Positions 1 through 7,180 are shown, numbered from the stretch's first letter. The stretch: DNA of 13,044 bases from JBEAUL01 sp041161475 (GCA_041161475.1 JBEAUL010000031.1:1-13044), one strand, 5' to 3'. Notes: generated by a model not told the origin, from the sequence alone. Program-made: numbers and translations.

Positions 1-75
1 AACATAAAACAACGAACAATACTCGAGTTAAAGGCGGCAGGGCTGTCCGTCTCAGCTTGTGGAGGCCTAGCGTAA
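1..75 (+). CDS. tnpB: TnpB (OrfB) RNA-guided nuclease, C-terminal fragment
   Basis: Reading frame 1 encodes 24 residues ending ILELKAAGLSVSACGGLA before a TAA at 73-75. The pattern ILxLKAAGLSVSA(C/H)GG is the familiar extreme C-terminus of OrfB/TnpB proteins, just after their RuvC and zinc-finger parts. TnpB is an RNA-guided DNA endonuclease that uses the RNA from its own element's right end. The catalytic part lies off the window, so activity cannot be judged. Beyond the TAA the same frame continues for 20 more codons with a NEARSLA stretch resembling the NEAGSP-type tails of longer relatives. The stop may therefore be natural for this subfamily or a late nonsense change that would not touch the catalytic domain. 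Confidence 0.62.
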   Translation, partial: NIKQRTILELKAAGLSVSACGGLA

Positions 76-155
76 GACTTGTCGAGTAAACAAGCTGTGG
101 CCAATGAAGCAAGAAGCCTCGCCTGAAGCGTTAGCGGAAGGCGGGGAGCAGTCAC
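54..155 (+). ncRNA. omega-RNA (reRNA) scaffold of the TnpB element
   Basis: The 3' end of tnpB and the right end of these elements normally form the omega-RNA that guides TnpB. Three pairings are visible: AGCTTGT (54-60) with ACAAGCT (90-96), 7 bp; an alternative CTTGT (78-82) with ACAAG (90-94); and a terminal hairpin of 8 bp (CCTCGCCT 117-124 with AGGCGGGG 139-146, one G-U pair). If the scaffold ends at 155, the guide is read from the flanking DNA beginning TTATCGATAAAAAATC at 156. The 5' limit is set here at the first visible pairing; the true RNA could begin further upstream. Identification rests on position and fold, not on an alignment. Confidence 0.5.
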
Positions 156-191
156 TTATCGATAAAAAATCAGATCAATGAGGAGCATATT

Positions 192-1013
192 ATGTTAATT
201 GCAGAAGATTGGGGCCCTATCGCAAGATTAGGATGCGGTATTATCAGTACAGCGGTTTCTGCCGGTGCTGCGGTAGCAGGAGGTATTGCAGGCTCTACAA
301 CGGGTGCAGCTATTTTAAACAGTGCAGGTTGGCATTTAAGTTCAGTTGGGCTGAGCATGCATGAAATTGTGCTTGCCAGTGCAGCAGGTTCCGCTGTTAT
401 TGCGGGCAGTGTTGCTGCTTGTGTTGGTGCTTGCGCTGGCGGTGCCGGAGGAGCTGCAGGTACTTTTTCTGCTGGTGCAATGTCTTTTGTTGGAGGTGCT
501 GCAGTACAATTGTTTGCATTACCCGCAGGTGCTGCCATGTTGCATCTACTTCACAGTGGCTCAGCGGTTGGGTACAGCTTTGCTGCAGGTGCAATAGGTG
601 ATTTGGTTATCGGAACTTCATCAGCCATCGCATTGGCTTGTCTGGGTGCTGGTGGTGTAGGGGTATTTGCTCTGTTCGAAGACAGTATGGGTAATTTAAA
701 TTTACTTAAAATACCAGAAAAAAAATTGAGCCAAGAAAAAAATAATCAAGTGATTGATCTTGAGGCTTTACCGCATCCAGAAATTTTACCGGTTCAAGCA
801 GTATTTCCAAATGCACCAGATGATGCAACTGTTTTAAAAGTGATCACTGAAAAAACAGGCATTTCCTTAGAAAATCCCAGTTTCCCATCAGAAGAAAATA
901 AAAAATTATATCTCAATCAAGTGAATATAGGTAATGAAAATAGCTTTGATCACATAAGGGAGCAGGAACCTTCCTTTTCGGCCACTAAACGACGAATCAA
1001 TGCCTTCAGTTAA
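192..1013 (+). CDS. Gly/Ala-rich multi-pass membrane protein with charged C-terminal tail, unknown function
   Basis: A 273-residue protein that I do not recognise. The start ATG at 192 follows a good ribosome binding site (AGGAG, 181-185). Residues 1 to about 162 are almost entirely Gly, Ala, Ser and hydrophobic residues, with likely membrane segments near 12-34, 60-82, 94-120 and 128-162 and many small-xxx-small repeats of glycine-zipper type. Residues 163-273 are hydrophilic, rich in Glu, Lys and Asn, without a visible enzymatic motif. The coding sequence shifts from fairly GC-rich in the membrane half to AT-rich in the tail. There is no cleavable signal peptide of standard form. An IS200/IS605 right end lies 36 bases upstream, so the original promoter may have been displaced; an intrinsic terminator follows. 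A membrane-inserting secreted effector or a simple inner-membrane protein are both possible. Confidence 0.7.
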   Translation: MLIAEDWGPIARLGCGIISTAVSAGAAVAGGIAGSTTGAAILNSAGWHLSSVGLSMHEIVLASAAGSAVIAGSVAACVGACAGGAGGAAGTFSAGAMSFVGGAAVQLFALPAGAAMLHLLHSGSAVGYSFAAGAIGDLVIGTSSAIALACLGAGGVGVFALFEDSMGNLNLLKIPEKKLSQEKNNQVIDLEALPHPEILPVQAVFPNAPDDATVLKVITEKTGISLENPSFPSEENKKLYLNQVNIGNENSFDHIREQEPSFSATKRRINAFS

Positions 1014-1025
1014 GATTTAAAGAGT

Positions 1026-1071
1026 AAAAAACCAGTGTTATCTGTATTAAAAAAGATAACGCTGGTTTTTT
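1026..1071 (+). terminator. Intrinsic terminator after the membrane-protein gene
   Basis: CCAGTGTTATCT (1032-1043) pairs with AGATAACGCTGG (1054-1065) with a single G-U pair, a 12-bp stem around a 10-base A-rich loop. An A-tract precedes it and a T-run (1066-1071) follows, so the hairpin could also work in the opposite direction. It lies only 12 bases before the next start codon. Confidence 0.85.
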
Positions 1072-1082
1072 CATGAAATACC

Positions 1083-1871
1083 ATGTTTTTTTACAAACAA
1101 TCTTATAAAAAAAAACGATATCATGAAAGAAATCAACAGAGAGTATATTTATATAGTCAGCTGTATCAGGCCTTACAAGATGCTGAATGGGGATTGATCT
1201 GGCCCATTAATCAATTACTTGATATAAAAAATGACAACATGAAAGGCTATTGTCATGGATACAGCGAAGTCTGGACAAAGCATGTCACCACCGAAAAAGG
1301 ATTAACAGAGCCTTTTTTTACCGATGCTGACTGGAGGCACTTGTTAACAGAAGAAGCATATCCCTTTGCCCATATGCCTTTGTCAACGCAGATTAAATTT
1401 AAACAATCGTTTATGCCCAGTGGTCCAGCATATCGATCTCGAGGAGAAACCATTTATTGTCCTGCAGTCGATAATATGGCGGAAGAAATTGTATCGCAAA
1501 CACTTGAAAAAGTGGCACTTGTCGAAAAAGAAAGGGGATCCATGTTACATGTCTTTGTGGTCTGCTTAGGCAATAAACGGGATGAACGCAATTGCTTTGA
1601 TTGGTTTTTTTCAAAAAAAGTCTGTGCCAAGAGGCCACAGTGGCATGAAACCCGTTTGGTCATTGATACAACTGGACAAGTGCACTGGTTTGATGCGAAC
1701 GTGGGATGGTTGCGTAGCCATATGCCGTATCCCGATAAGCAGTGTTTACAGAAAGATTTTACTCGATTGTTTGCGCTTCTGCAATATCCAGAAAAATACC
1801 GGTTTGTTTCTGTTTTTGAGTTACAAACAAGCCTCAATGCCTCACATTCTCAGCCATTCCAGCTATCATAA
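1083..1871 (+). CDS. Putative C58-family (YopT/AvrPphB-like) cysteine protease
   Basis: A 262-residue protein carrying the three signatures of C58 papain-fold proteases in order. The Cys motif is KGYCHGYSEVW at 54-64, with C57 as nucleophile. The His is H188 in QWHETRLVI. The Asp is D204 in HWFDANVGWLR, resembling the FFDPNxGEF strand of the family. Known: YopT uses C139/H258/D274 and AvrPphB C98/H212/D227. The His-Asp spacing here is 16, as in YopT, and the Cys-His spacing of 131 is near their 119 and 114. These proteases are type III effectors cleaving host Rho GTPases or kinases. No signal peptide or membrane segment is seen. ATG 1083 is the first possible ATG, since an in-frame TGA lies at 1074-1076, but it lacks a ribosome binding site and sits right after a terminator. 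ahcY follows 32 bases on. The fold is fairly likely; host targeting and substrate are inference. Confidence 0.62.
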   Translation: MFFYKQSYKKKRYHERNQQRVYLYSQLYQALQDAEWGLIWPINQLLDIKNDNMKGYCHGYSEVWTKHVTTEKGLTEPFFTDADWRHLLTEEAYPFAHMPLSTQIKFKQSFMPSGPAYRSRGETIYCPAVDNMAEEIVSQTLEKVALVEKERGSMLHVFVVCLGNKRDERNCFDWFFSKKVCAKRPQWHETRLVIDTTGQVHWFDANVGWLRSHMPYPDKQCLQKDFTRLFALLQYPEKYRFVSVFELQTSLNASHSQPFQLS

Positions 1872-1903
1872 TAAGACAAGATTGCAATTGGGAGAGGATA
1901 AAT

Positions 1904-3205
1904 ATGGGGCTTTTTGGTTTTTCGGACTGTAAAGTAACCGATAAGGGATTGGCTGCTTGGGGTGAACATGAAATCATGTTAGCTCGCGAAGAAATGCCAG
2001 GACTCCAAGCCTTAGTGGCCCAATACAAAGTCAAACAGCCATTAAAAGGTGCTCGTATAGCCGGTTGTATTCATATGACCATTCAAACAGCCGTGTTAAT
2101 TGAGACCTTAATAGCCTTGGGAGCAGAGGTTCGGTGGGCAGGATGTAACCCTTTTTCAACACAAGATCATGCCGCGGCTGCTATTGCAAATCAACATATC
2201 CCAATCTTTGCCTGGAAAGGACAAACCCATGAAGAATACTGGTGGTGTATTCGGCAAACCATTGAAGGCCCAAATAAATGGAGACCCAATTTACTCTTAG
2301 ACGATGGCGGTGATTTAACGCAGTTACTACATAAAGCGTATCCTGGCTTATTGCCCGGTATAAAAGGCGTGTCAGAAGAAACCACGACGGGGGTTCGTCG
2401 TCTTAAAGCATTGGCAGAAAGCGGAAAGCTGGGGATTCCAGCCATTAATGTGAACGATTCTGTCACAAAATCTAAATTTGATAATTTATATGGCTGTCGT
2501 GAATCCGTTGTCGACGGGATTAAGCGCGCTACAGACGTTATGATTGCGGGAAAAATTGTGGTTGTCGCAGGCTATGGGGATGTAGGAAAAGGATGTGCGG
2601 AAGGCATGCGAGGATTGGGGGCGATTGTTTGGGTGACAGAAACCGATCCGATATGTGCATTGCAGGCATTGATGGCTGGTTTTCAGGTCACAACGATGGA
2701 AAAGGCAGTGCGTCATGGCGATATTTTTATTACGGCCACAGGTAATTGTCGCGTTATTACCGAAGAACATGTGTTGGCCATGAAAGAGCAGGCAATTGTA
2801 TGTAATATGGGGCATTTTGACACAGAAATAGACGTAGATGCCTTGCGTAAATATCCTTGGAAAAATGTAAAACCTCAAGTCGATCAAATTCATTTATCTA
2901 ATGGTCGCAGTATCTTATTGTTGGCAGAAGGGCGCTTGGTTAATTTGGGTTGTGCTACAGGACATGCGAGCTTTGTAATGTCTATGTCATTTTCTAATCA
3001 GGTATTGGCCCAGATGGCTTTATGGGAAGCCGAACCCCCTTATCCCATTGGTGTTCATGTTTTACCGAAAGTATTAGATGAAGAGGTTGCTCGAATTCAT
3101 TTACCCAAACTCGGTGGACATTTAACTACCTTAACGTCTGAGCAAGCAAACTATCTGCATGTGCCAATGACGGGACCATTTAAGTCAGATGATTATCGAT
3201 ATTAA
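1904..3205 (+). CDS. ahcY: Adenosylhomocysteinase (S-adenosyl-L-homocysteine hydrolase)
   Basis: A cytosolic NAD-dependent enzyme that hydrolyses S-adenosylhomocysteine to adenosine and homocysteine, keeping SAM-dependent methylation running. The 433-residue product is full length and matches the family throughout: HMTIQTAVLIETL at 57-69, CNPFSTQDHAAAAI at 81-94, the active-site stretch NDSVTKSKFDNLYG at 184-197 (K189, D193 and N194 correspond to human K186, D190, N191), and the NAD-binding GYGDVGKG at 223-230. The C-terminal DDYRY tail, which reaches into the neighbouring subunit in this family, is also present. It lacks the roughly 40-residue insert found in many long bacterial forms, so its size is close to the human enzyme. 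The ATG at 1904 follows GGAGAGG (1891-1897). A weak CATAAT (1867-1872) could be a local -10 element; otherwise it is transcribed with the protease gene. Confidence 0.97.
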   Translation: MGLFGFSDCKVTDKGLAAWGEHEIMLAREEMPGLQALVAQYKVKQPLKGARIAGCIHMTIQTAVLIETLIALGAEVRWAGCNPFSTQDHAAAAIANQHIPIFAWKGQTHEEYWWCIRQTIEGPNKWRPNLLLDDGGDLTQLLHKAYPGLLPGIKGVSEETTTGVRRLKALAESGKLGIPAINVNDSVTKSKFDNLYGCRESVVDGIKRATDVMIAGKIVVVAGYGDVGKGCAEGMRGLGAIVWVTETDPICALQALMAGFQVTTMEKAVRHGDIFITATGNCRVITEEHVLAMKEQAIVCNMGHFDTEIDVDALRKYPWKNVKPQVDQIHLSNGRSILLLAEGRLVNLGCATGHASFVMSMSFSNQVLAQMALWEAEPPYPIGVHVLPKVLDEEVARIHLPKLGGHLTTLTSEQANYLHVPMTGPFKSDDYRY

Positions 3206-3280
3206 AAATAGGGTATCATAGGGGAGCAATTTGTCTAAACAAGGTTAAGTTAGTAAATTAGATATTGGCGGTTCTCCCGA

Positions 3281-4009
3281 ATGAAGTTACATCGTTTTTT
3301 TATCGAAAAACCCTCCTTAATCGTGGGGGATAAACTCGTTATTGAAAAACCCCTTGCGCATTACATGGTTAATGTATTAAGGCTTAAGTTACAGCGTCCT
3401 GTCATGTTATTTAATGATACCGGTCATACCTTTTTAGGCACCATTATCGAGGTCACGCGTCATACCTTGGTCATCGAAGTCACGGAATCTTATGAAGAAT
3501 CAAAAGAGTCTAATTTAAAAGTACATCTTGTACAGTCTATTTCAAAAGGCGAAAGAATGGATTTTACCTTGCAAAAATCTGTTGAATTAGGGGTTACAGA
3601 AATTACTCCCGTTTTTTCAGAACGTACAGAGGTTCGTGTTAAGGGAGAACGTGTTGACAGCAAAATGGCACATTGGCGTAAAGTCATTATTTCTGCTTGT
3701 GAACAATCGGGACGCAATCGCTTGCCTCGTTTAAATCCTCCCATTGCGATGATGGAGTGGTTGCGCTTAAATCCCATCACTTTGGGTATTATCGCGGATC
3801 CAAATGCAACGGAAACCTTACATAAAGTCCCTATTCAAGGAGAAGCTACCCTCTTGGTTGGTCCAGAAGGTGGTTTTGCCTTAACAGAAATTCATGCGGC
3901 CATTCAACACGGATTTATTCCGATTAAAATGGGCCCGCGTATTTTGAGAACGGAAACAGCTGCAATTGCGATTATGACATTGTTACAGTTTTGTGGAGGA
4001 GATTTATGA
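3281..4009 (+). CDS. rsmE: 16S rRNA (uracil-1498-N3)-methyltransferase RsmE
   Basis: RsmE uses SAM to methylate N3 of U1498 in the 16S rRNA of the assembled 30S subunit. The 242-residue length is normal. An N-terminal PUA-like domain (about 1-70) carries the opening KLHRFFIEK and HYMVNVLRL. The SPOUT (trefoil-knot) domain follows with QKSVELGVTEITPVFSERTEV at 98-118, ACEQSGRNRLP at 139-149, the SAM-site LLVGPEGGF at 191-199 and the knot motif MGPRILRTETAA at 217-228. The ribosome binding site before ATG 3281 is weak (GGCGG, 3267-3271). In the 75-base gap after ahcY a possible promoter, TTGTCT (3231-3236) and TAAATT (3254-3259) 17 bases apart, might give it separate expression. Its stop overlaps the gshB start as ATGA, implying translational coupling. 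Confidence 0.96.
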   Translation: MKLHRFFIEKPSLIVGDKLVIEKPLAHYMVNVLRLKLQRPVMLFNDTGHTFLGTIIEVTRHTLVIEVTESYEESKESNLKVHLVQSISKGERMDFTLQKSVELGVTEITPVFSERTEVRVKGERVDSKMAHWRKVIISACEQSGRNRLPRLNPPIAMMEWLRLNPITLGIIADPNATETLHKVPIQGEATLLVGPEGGFALTEIHAAIQHGFIPIKMGPRILRTETAAIAIMTLLQFCGGDL

Positions 4010-4962
4010 AGCCACATGCAATCAGTATTGGCGTCGTTATGGATCCAATTGCGCGTATTCATCCAGAAACAGACAGTACATTAGGATTACTATTGGCAGC
4101 TCAAGCAAGGGGATGTGCGCCCTATTATATGACCTTAAAAGATTTATATTTGGAGAACGGCAGTCCAAAAGCCAAAATGCGCCCTCTTTTGGTAAAAGAT
4201 CATCCGAATGATTGGTATACCCTGGGTACTGCCATCGATCAATCACTGGATAAGCTAGATATCATTTTAATGCGTAAAGATCCGCCTGTAGACGACAGAT
4301 ATATTTATGCAACCCATATTTTAGAACGTGCTGAAGAAGCTGGTGTATTGGTCTTAAACAGTCCAAAAGCCTTAAGGGGATTTAATGAAAAGTTATTGGC
4401 GACGCAATTTCCACACTGTATGGCGCCAACCTTGGTTTCCTGTTCTCATCAAAAAATTAAGGCATTTATCGATCGGCATGGAGAGGTAGTCGTAAAGCCT
4501 TTAGGCGAAAGGGCGGGAAATGGTATTTTTAAAACACATTCAACTGACCCAAACCTGAACAGTATTTTAGATACAATGACAAAATCTGGTCTTTACATTA
4601 TGGTACAACAATTTTTACCTGCTCTGAATGAGACAGGAGATAAACGTATCATTATGCTGTATGGGAAGCCCATGCCCTATGTACTAACACGTAGACCTAA
4701 AAATAATGATTTTAGGGCGAATATGGCGGCAGGGGGTACAGCTGAAGGAAGCTTGCTAACCGAAAACGATAGGCGTATTTGTACCGAAATTGGGGATATT
4801 TTACGAAAAGAAGGCATCGTGTTGGCGGGTATTGACATCATTGGGGAGTATTTAACAGAAGTCAATATCACCAGTCCAACAGGGATGCGTTTTTTAGAAA
4901 AACTCTTTAAAGCAGATGTCTGCGGTAAAATTTGGGATGAAATAATAGCTCATCGCACCTGA
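4006..4962 (+). CDS. gshB: Glutathione synthetase (ATP-grasp)
   Basis: GshB joins gamma-glutamylcysteine and glycine with ATP to make glutathione, the second step of the pathway. I place the start at ATG 4006 because GGAGGAG (3995-4001) sits at correct spacing and the resulting 318 residues match the usual bacterial length of about 316. A TTG start at 3991 would put the initiation codon before this site. Motifs in order: MRKDPPVD at 89-96, RYIYATHILERAE at 98-110, the ATP-grasp loop KPLGERAGNGIF at 164-175, GDKRI at 211-215, DFRANMAAGG at 235-244 and metal-binding LTEVNITSPTG at 283-293. The loop differs from the commoner KPLDGMGG form but keeps the Lys and Gly residues. gshA is not in the window. 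The gene overlaps rsmE by 4 bases and its end overlaps dabA on the other strand by 13. Confidence 0.95.
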   Translation: MKPHAISIGVVMDPIARIHPETDSTLGLLLAAQARGCAPYYMTLKDLYLENGSPKAKMRPLLVKDHPNDWYTLGTAIDQSLDKLDIILMRKDPPVDDRYIYATHILERAEEAGVLVLNSPKALRGFNEKLLATQFPHCMAPTLVSCSHQKIKAFIDRHGEVVVKPLGERAGNGIFKTHSTDPNLNSILDTMTKSGLYIMVQQFLPALNETGDKRIIMLYGKPMPYVLTRRPKNNDFRANMAAGGTAEGSLLTENDRRICTEIGDILRKEGIVLAGIDIIGEYLTEVNITSPTGMRFLEKLFKADVCGKIWDEIIAHRT

Positions 4963-7169
4963 TCCCAATAAAAATCGCTCTTGAGTAAATAAATATGCCG
5001 TGTTTCAGGTTCAATGCAAGCTATTTTTATCCAGTCATTCCCAACCAATTGTTTTAAAATAGCCTGAGTGTGAATAATATGCTCTAAGCGCTTAAGGGGT
5101 GAGAAGACAACCGTCATCAATCGCTGTGGCTCGTGATAAGCCTCGGTGTCATTTTTGTAGACAGATTGCAGGGGCAATCCAGTCATTAAGTCGCTCCCAT
5201 TTCCCTGCATGATGCCAATTTTTCCCGTGATATTTGCAGTCACTTTACTGCCACCGCCATAGGCAACATTGTTGAGGGTGGAAAACAAATACTGTGCGTT
5301 AATCCACTGAGCCACAATCATGGGTGCAGTCAGAATCGCTGTTAATAGTTTCCCATCGTTGTCTTGTTCATAATCATACGAATGTAAGAAGCAACGCCCT
5401 TCAAGAGAAAGAGAAGCAGTAATATCTCGAGGTCCTACGATAAAAGCAGCATTACGTGCTAAGCCCCATTCAGGCCTGATTTGCGCCCAATCTTGTGCCC
5501 GCATAAAAACATGTTTGTGGGCAGGGATACTTGGTTTGTTGCCATCCATATGCTGAAGACGAAATACACTATTTTGATGTCCAGCTGCCTCTAAATGTTG
5601 TTGTAACCGTCGGATGTCATCCGAACTTAAGTCATCATATAAAGTGACTTTATCTGTGGTGGTATTATGCGCTCCTGCGATAAAGCGCGTTTTACTCGGG
5701 ATGAGAATACCCCGTTGAGCAAGGGCAGATCGGACTGTTGCGCGGTTTAATATGGCCACAAGTAGCTTTGCATTATTACCCCCTTGTTGCCCACCACAGG
5801 CACCACAATCCAATGCGGTTGCGTACCCATTGTTTTGTGTTGTACTGCCATGTCCACAAAACACGACTAAGGGGGCAAAGTGTTTGGTTAAGCCAATCAT
5901 TCTAAGCGCATTTTCAGCATAGTTGCACTGATCTGAAAAAGGGATGTTGTCTATGTTGAGGTCAAAAGTTTGATGCGCTAATAATTTTTTTGTTGCAAGA
6001 TGTTTGATTTTGTAAGCGACTTGAGGCGCTATGCTACGTAATCCGAGCCATGCGCCAATCATAATCCCAAGACTTTCTACTAAAGCAAAAGGCGTTGTAA
6101 AGGTATATTTAAGAGATTGATAGAGTTGTTTAACATATTTAAATTGTTTGTAGCCTTTGATTGCTTTAAGGCTTTCTGTATTTTTCTCGATTGTACCTTT
6201 AATCTGATGACTTGGAGAAAGCAGTACTGGGCATGCGGTATAGGCTTCTTGTGTAAAAGGATTTGTAATTTCAACGGGGATACCAAAAAAACCAGCAAAA
6301 CCAAAGGTTTGATAATCACCCGAAGATTCGATTTGCTTACGTAAGGGTTCTGAGCGAACATCAATACAAAAGACCAATTGAGCACTGGGTATTCGTGATT
6401 TTTTAAGGGGTTGTATCGCAATTTTTTTTAGTAAAGGAATGCGATAGCGTTCTTCATTTGTATATAGTCTGTCTAATATACTGTTTTTTCCTGATTTTTT
6501 ATTTAATATGTTGTTGTGCTTGTAAAGTAATTCTTTTGCATTTGGCCACAATAATCGGGTGATAACAAGCCGAATAGCCAAATAGTCTGACTGTGTCACT
6601 GGATTAGGATAATTGATATGTGAATAAGCCCATTCACTGCGATACTTGATATAAGAAGACCAACCTGGCAGTGTTGTGAGCATGAGTGTTAAAAATAAAA
6701 GATGCTCATCTTTTGAGATACCTAAGTAAAGCAAAGATTCAGCAATCGTTTGCTCTGCTGTTTGTGGTAACTGTTGAAGGACGTATTTTTTTTGTTTATC
6801 CTGCTGATGAAGATTTTTATCGTATACAACAAGCATTTTCCAAGAAGGGTATAGCCCCTCTGTTGTTTTTGGCATACCAAGGGTCGCTTGCCCTTCATCA
6901 CAATAGACCTGTAGCCATTTCATGGTTTCTCTGTTGATCGCTTGAATAGGGGCAGGAATGTCTTGTTGTTCAAAGTAAGCGGAAGAGTGATGAATGGCTT
7001 GTTCAAAAGTCAGATCTTCAAATCCTTGCAAAGGATTCACGGCGATTAAGTGTTTGAGTGGCCACATGGGTGCAATTGTTTTAAAGCTTTCTTTGACTAA
7101 GTTTCGGATATAGTTGTATTCAGGACCATGATTGGTGCGTTCTGATTCGTAATGGGTTGCGTGTTTCAT
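4950..7169 (-). CDS. dabA: Inorganic carbon uptake subunit DabA (DUF2309/UPF0753)
   Basis: DabA is the soluble, beta-carbonic-anhydrase-like, zinc-binding subunit of the DAB complex, which with DabB is thought to hydrate CO2 vectorially to bicarbonate inside the cell, powered by a cation gradient. The 739-residue protein shows the family hallmarks: PLKHLIAVNPLQGFED at 37-52, the zinc-site motif FCIDVRSEPLR at 267-277 and FCGHGSTTQNNGYATALDCG at 437-456. C268, D270, H440 and C455 line up with the C351/D353/H524/C539 zinc site reported for Halothiobacillus DabA2, with identical spacing inside each pair (2 and 15). The start ATG at 7169 has GAGGGA upstream, and the dabB stop is only 11 bases before it, so the two are one operon. 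The 3' end overlaps gshB by 13 bases. Confidence 0.93.
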   Translation of the reverse strand: MKHATHYESERTNHGPEYNYIRNLVKESFKTIAPMWPLKHLIAVNPLQGFEDLTFEQAIHHSSAYFEQQDIPAPIQAINRETMKWLQVYCDEGQATLGMPKTTEGLYPSWKMLVVYDKNLHQQDKQKKYVLQQLPQTAEQTIAESLLYLGISKDEHLLFLTLMLTTLPGWSSYIKYRSEWAYSHINYPNPVTQSDYLAIRLVITRLLWPNAKELLYKHNNILNKKSGKNSILDRLYTNEERYRIPLLKKIAIQPLKKSRIPSAQLVFCIDVRSEPLRKQIESSGDYQTFGFAGFFGIPVEITNPFTQEAYTACPVLLSPSHQIKGTIEKNTESLKAIKGYKQFKYVKQLYQSLKYTFTTPFALVESLGIMIGAWLGLRSIAPQVAYKIKHLATKKLLAHQTFDLNIDNIPFSDQCNYAENALRMIGLTKHFAPLVVFCGHGSTTQNNGYATALDCGACGGQQGGNNAKLLVAILNRATVRSALAQRGILIPSKTRFIAGAHNTTTDKVTLYDDLSSDDIRRLQQHLEAAGHQNSVFRLQHMDGNKPSIPAHKHVFMRAQDWAQIRPEWGLARNAAFIVGPRDITASLSLEGRCFLHSYDYEQDNDGKLLTAILTAPMIVAQWINAQYLFSTLNNVAYGGGSKVTANITGKIGIMQGNGSDLMTGLPLQSVYKNDTEAYHEPQRLMTVVFSPLKRLEHIIHTQAILKQLVGNDWIKIACIEPETRHIYLLKSDFYWDQVR

Positions 7170-7180
7170 GATTCCCTCAC

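Larger units (their letters stand above)
1..155 (+). mobile_element. Right end of an IS200/IS605-family (TnpB-carrying) insertion sequence
   Basis: The window opens inside an insertion sequence and only its right end is visible. Seen: a reading frame ending in a TnpB-like C-terminus (stop at 73-75) runs into a structured tail. The tail contains GAAGCAAGAAGCC at 106-118, an 8-bp terminal stem (117-124 with 139-146) and the end motif GTCAC at 151-155. Known: IS200/IS605 elements lack inverted terminal repeats and instead carry subterminal hairpins recognised by the TnpA transposase; a GAAGCA(A/G)GAAGCC stretch followed by a GC-rich hairpin and (T/G)TCAC is a common right end. Inference: the element boundary is at about 155, so it sits only 36 bases before the next start codon. 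Its left end, and whether tnpA is present, lie outside the window. Confidence 0.72.

Noticed and set aside
170..538. Minus-strand open frame of 122 codons, Pro/Ala-rich
   Set aside because: It is the antisense shadow of the Gly/Ala-rich membrane-protein gene; its Pro/Ala bias is what antisense reading of Gly/Ala codons produces, and the plus-strand gene has a good ribosome binding site and terminator.
1083..1871. YopJ-type (C55) acetyltransferase as an alternative identity
   Set aside because: C55 proteins place the catalytic His and acidic residue before the Cys; here the Cys comes first, as in C58.
1872..1903. SAH riboswitch before ahcY
   Set aside because: Only 32 bases separate the protease stop from ahcY, and no conserved SAH-riboswitch core is visible there.
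3221..3278. GGGAG / CTCCC pair in the ahcY-rsmE gap as a regulatory hairpin
   Set aside because: Only 5 bp with a loop of about 45 bases; too weak to call.
3991..4005. TTG start for gshB five codons upstream
   Set aside because: These codons contain the GGAGGAG ribosome binding site for ATG 4006, and the shorter product matches the normal GshB start and length.
6080..6421. Minus- and plus-strand open frames inside dabA
   Set aside because: Off-frame shadows of dabA, which is intact and has its zinc-site motifs in the main frame.
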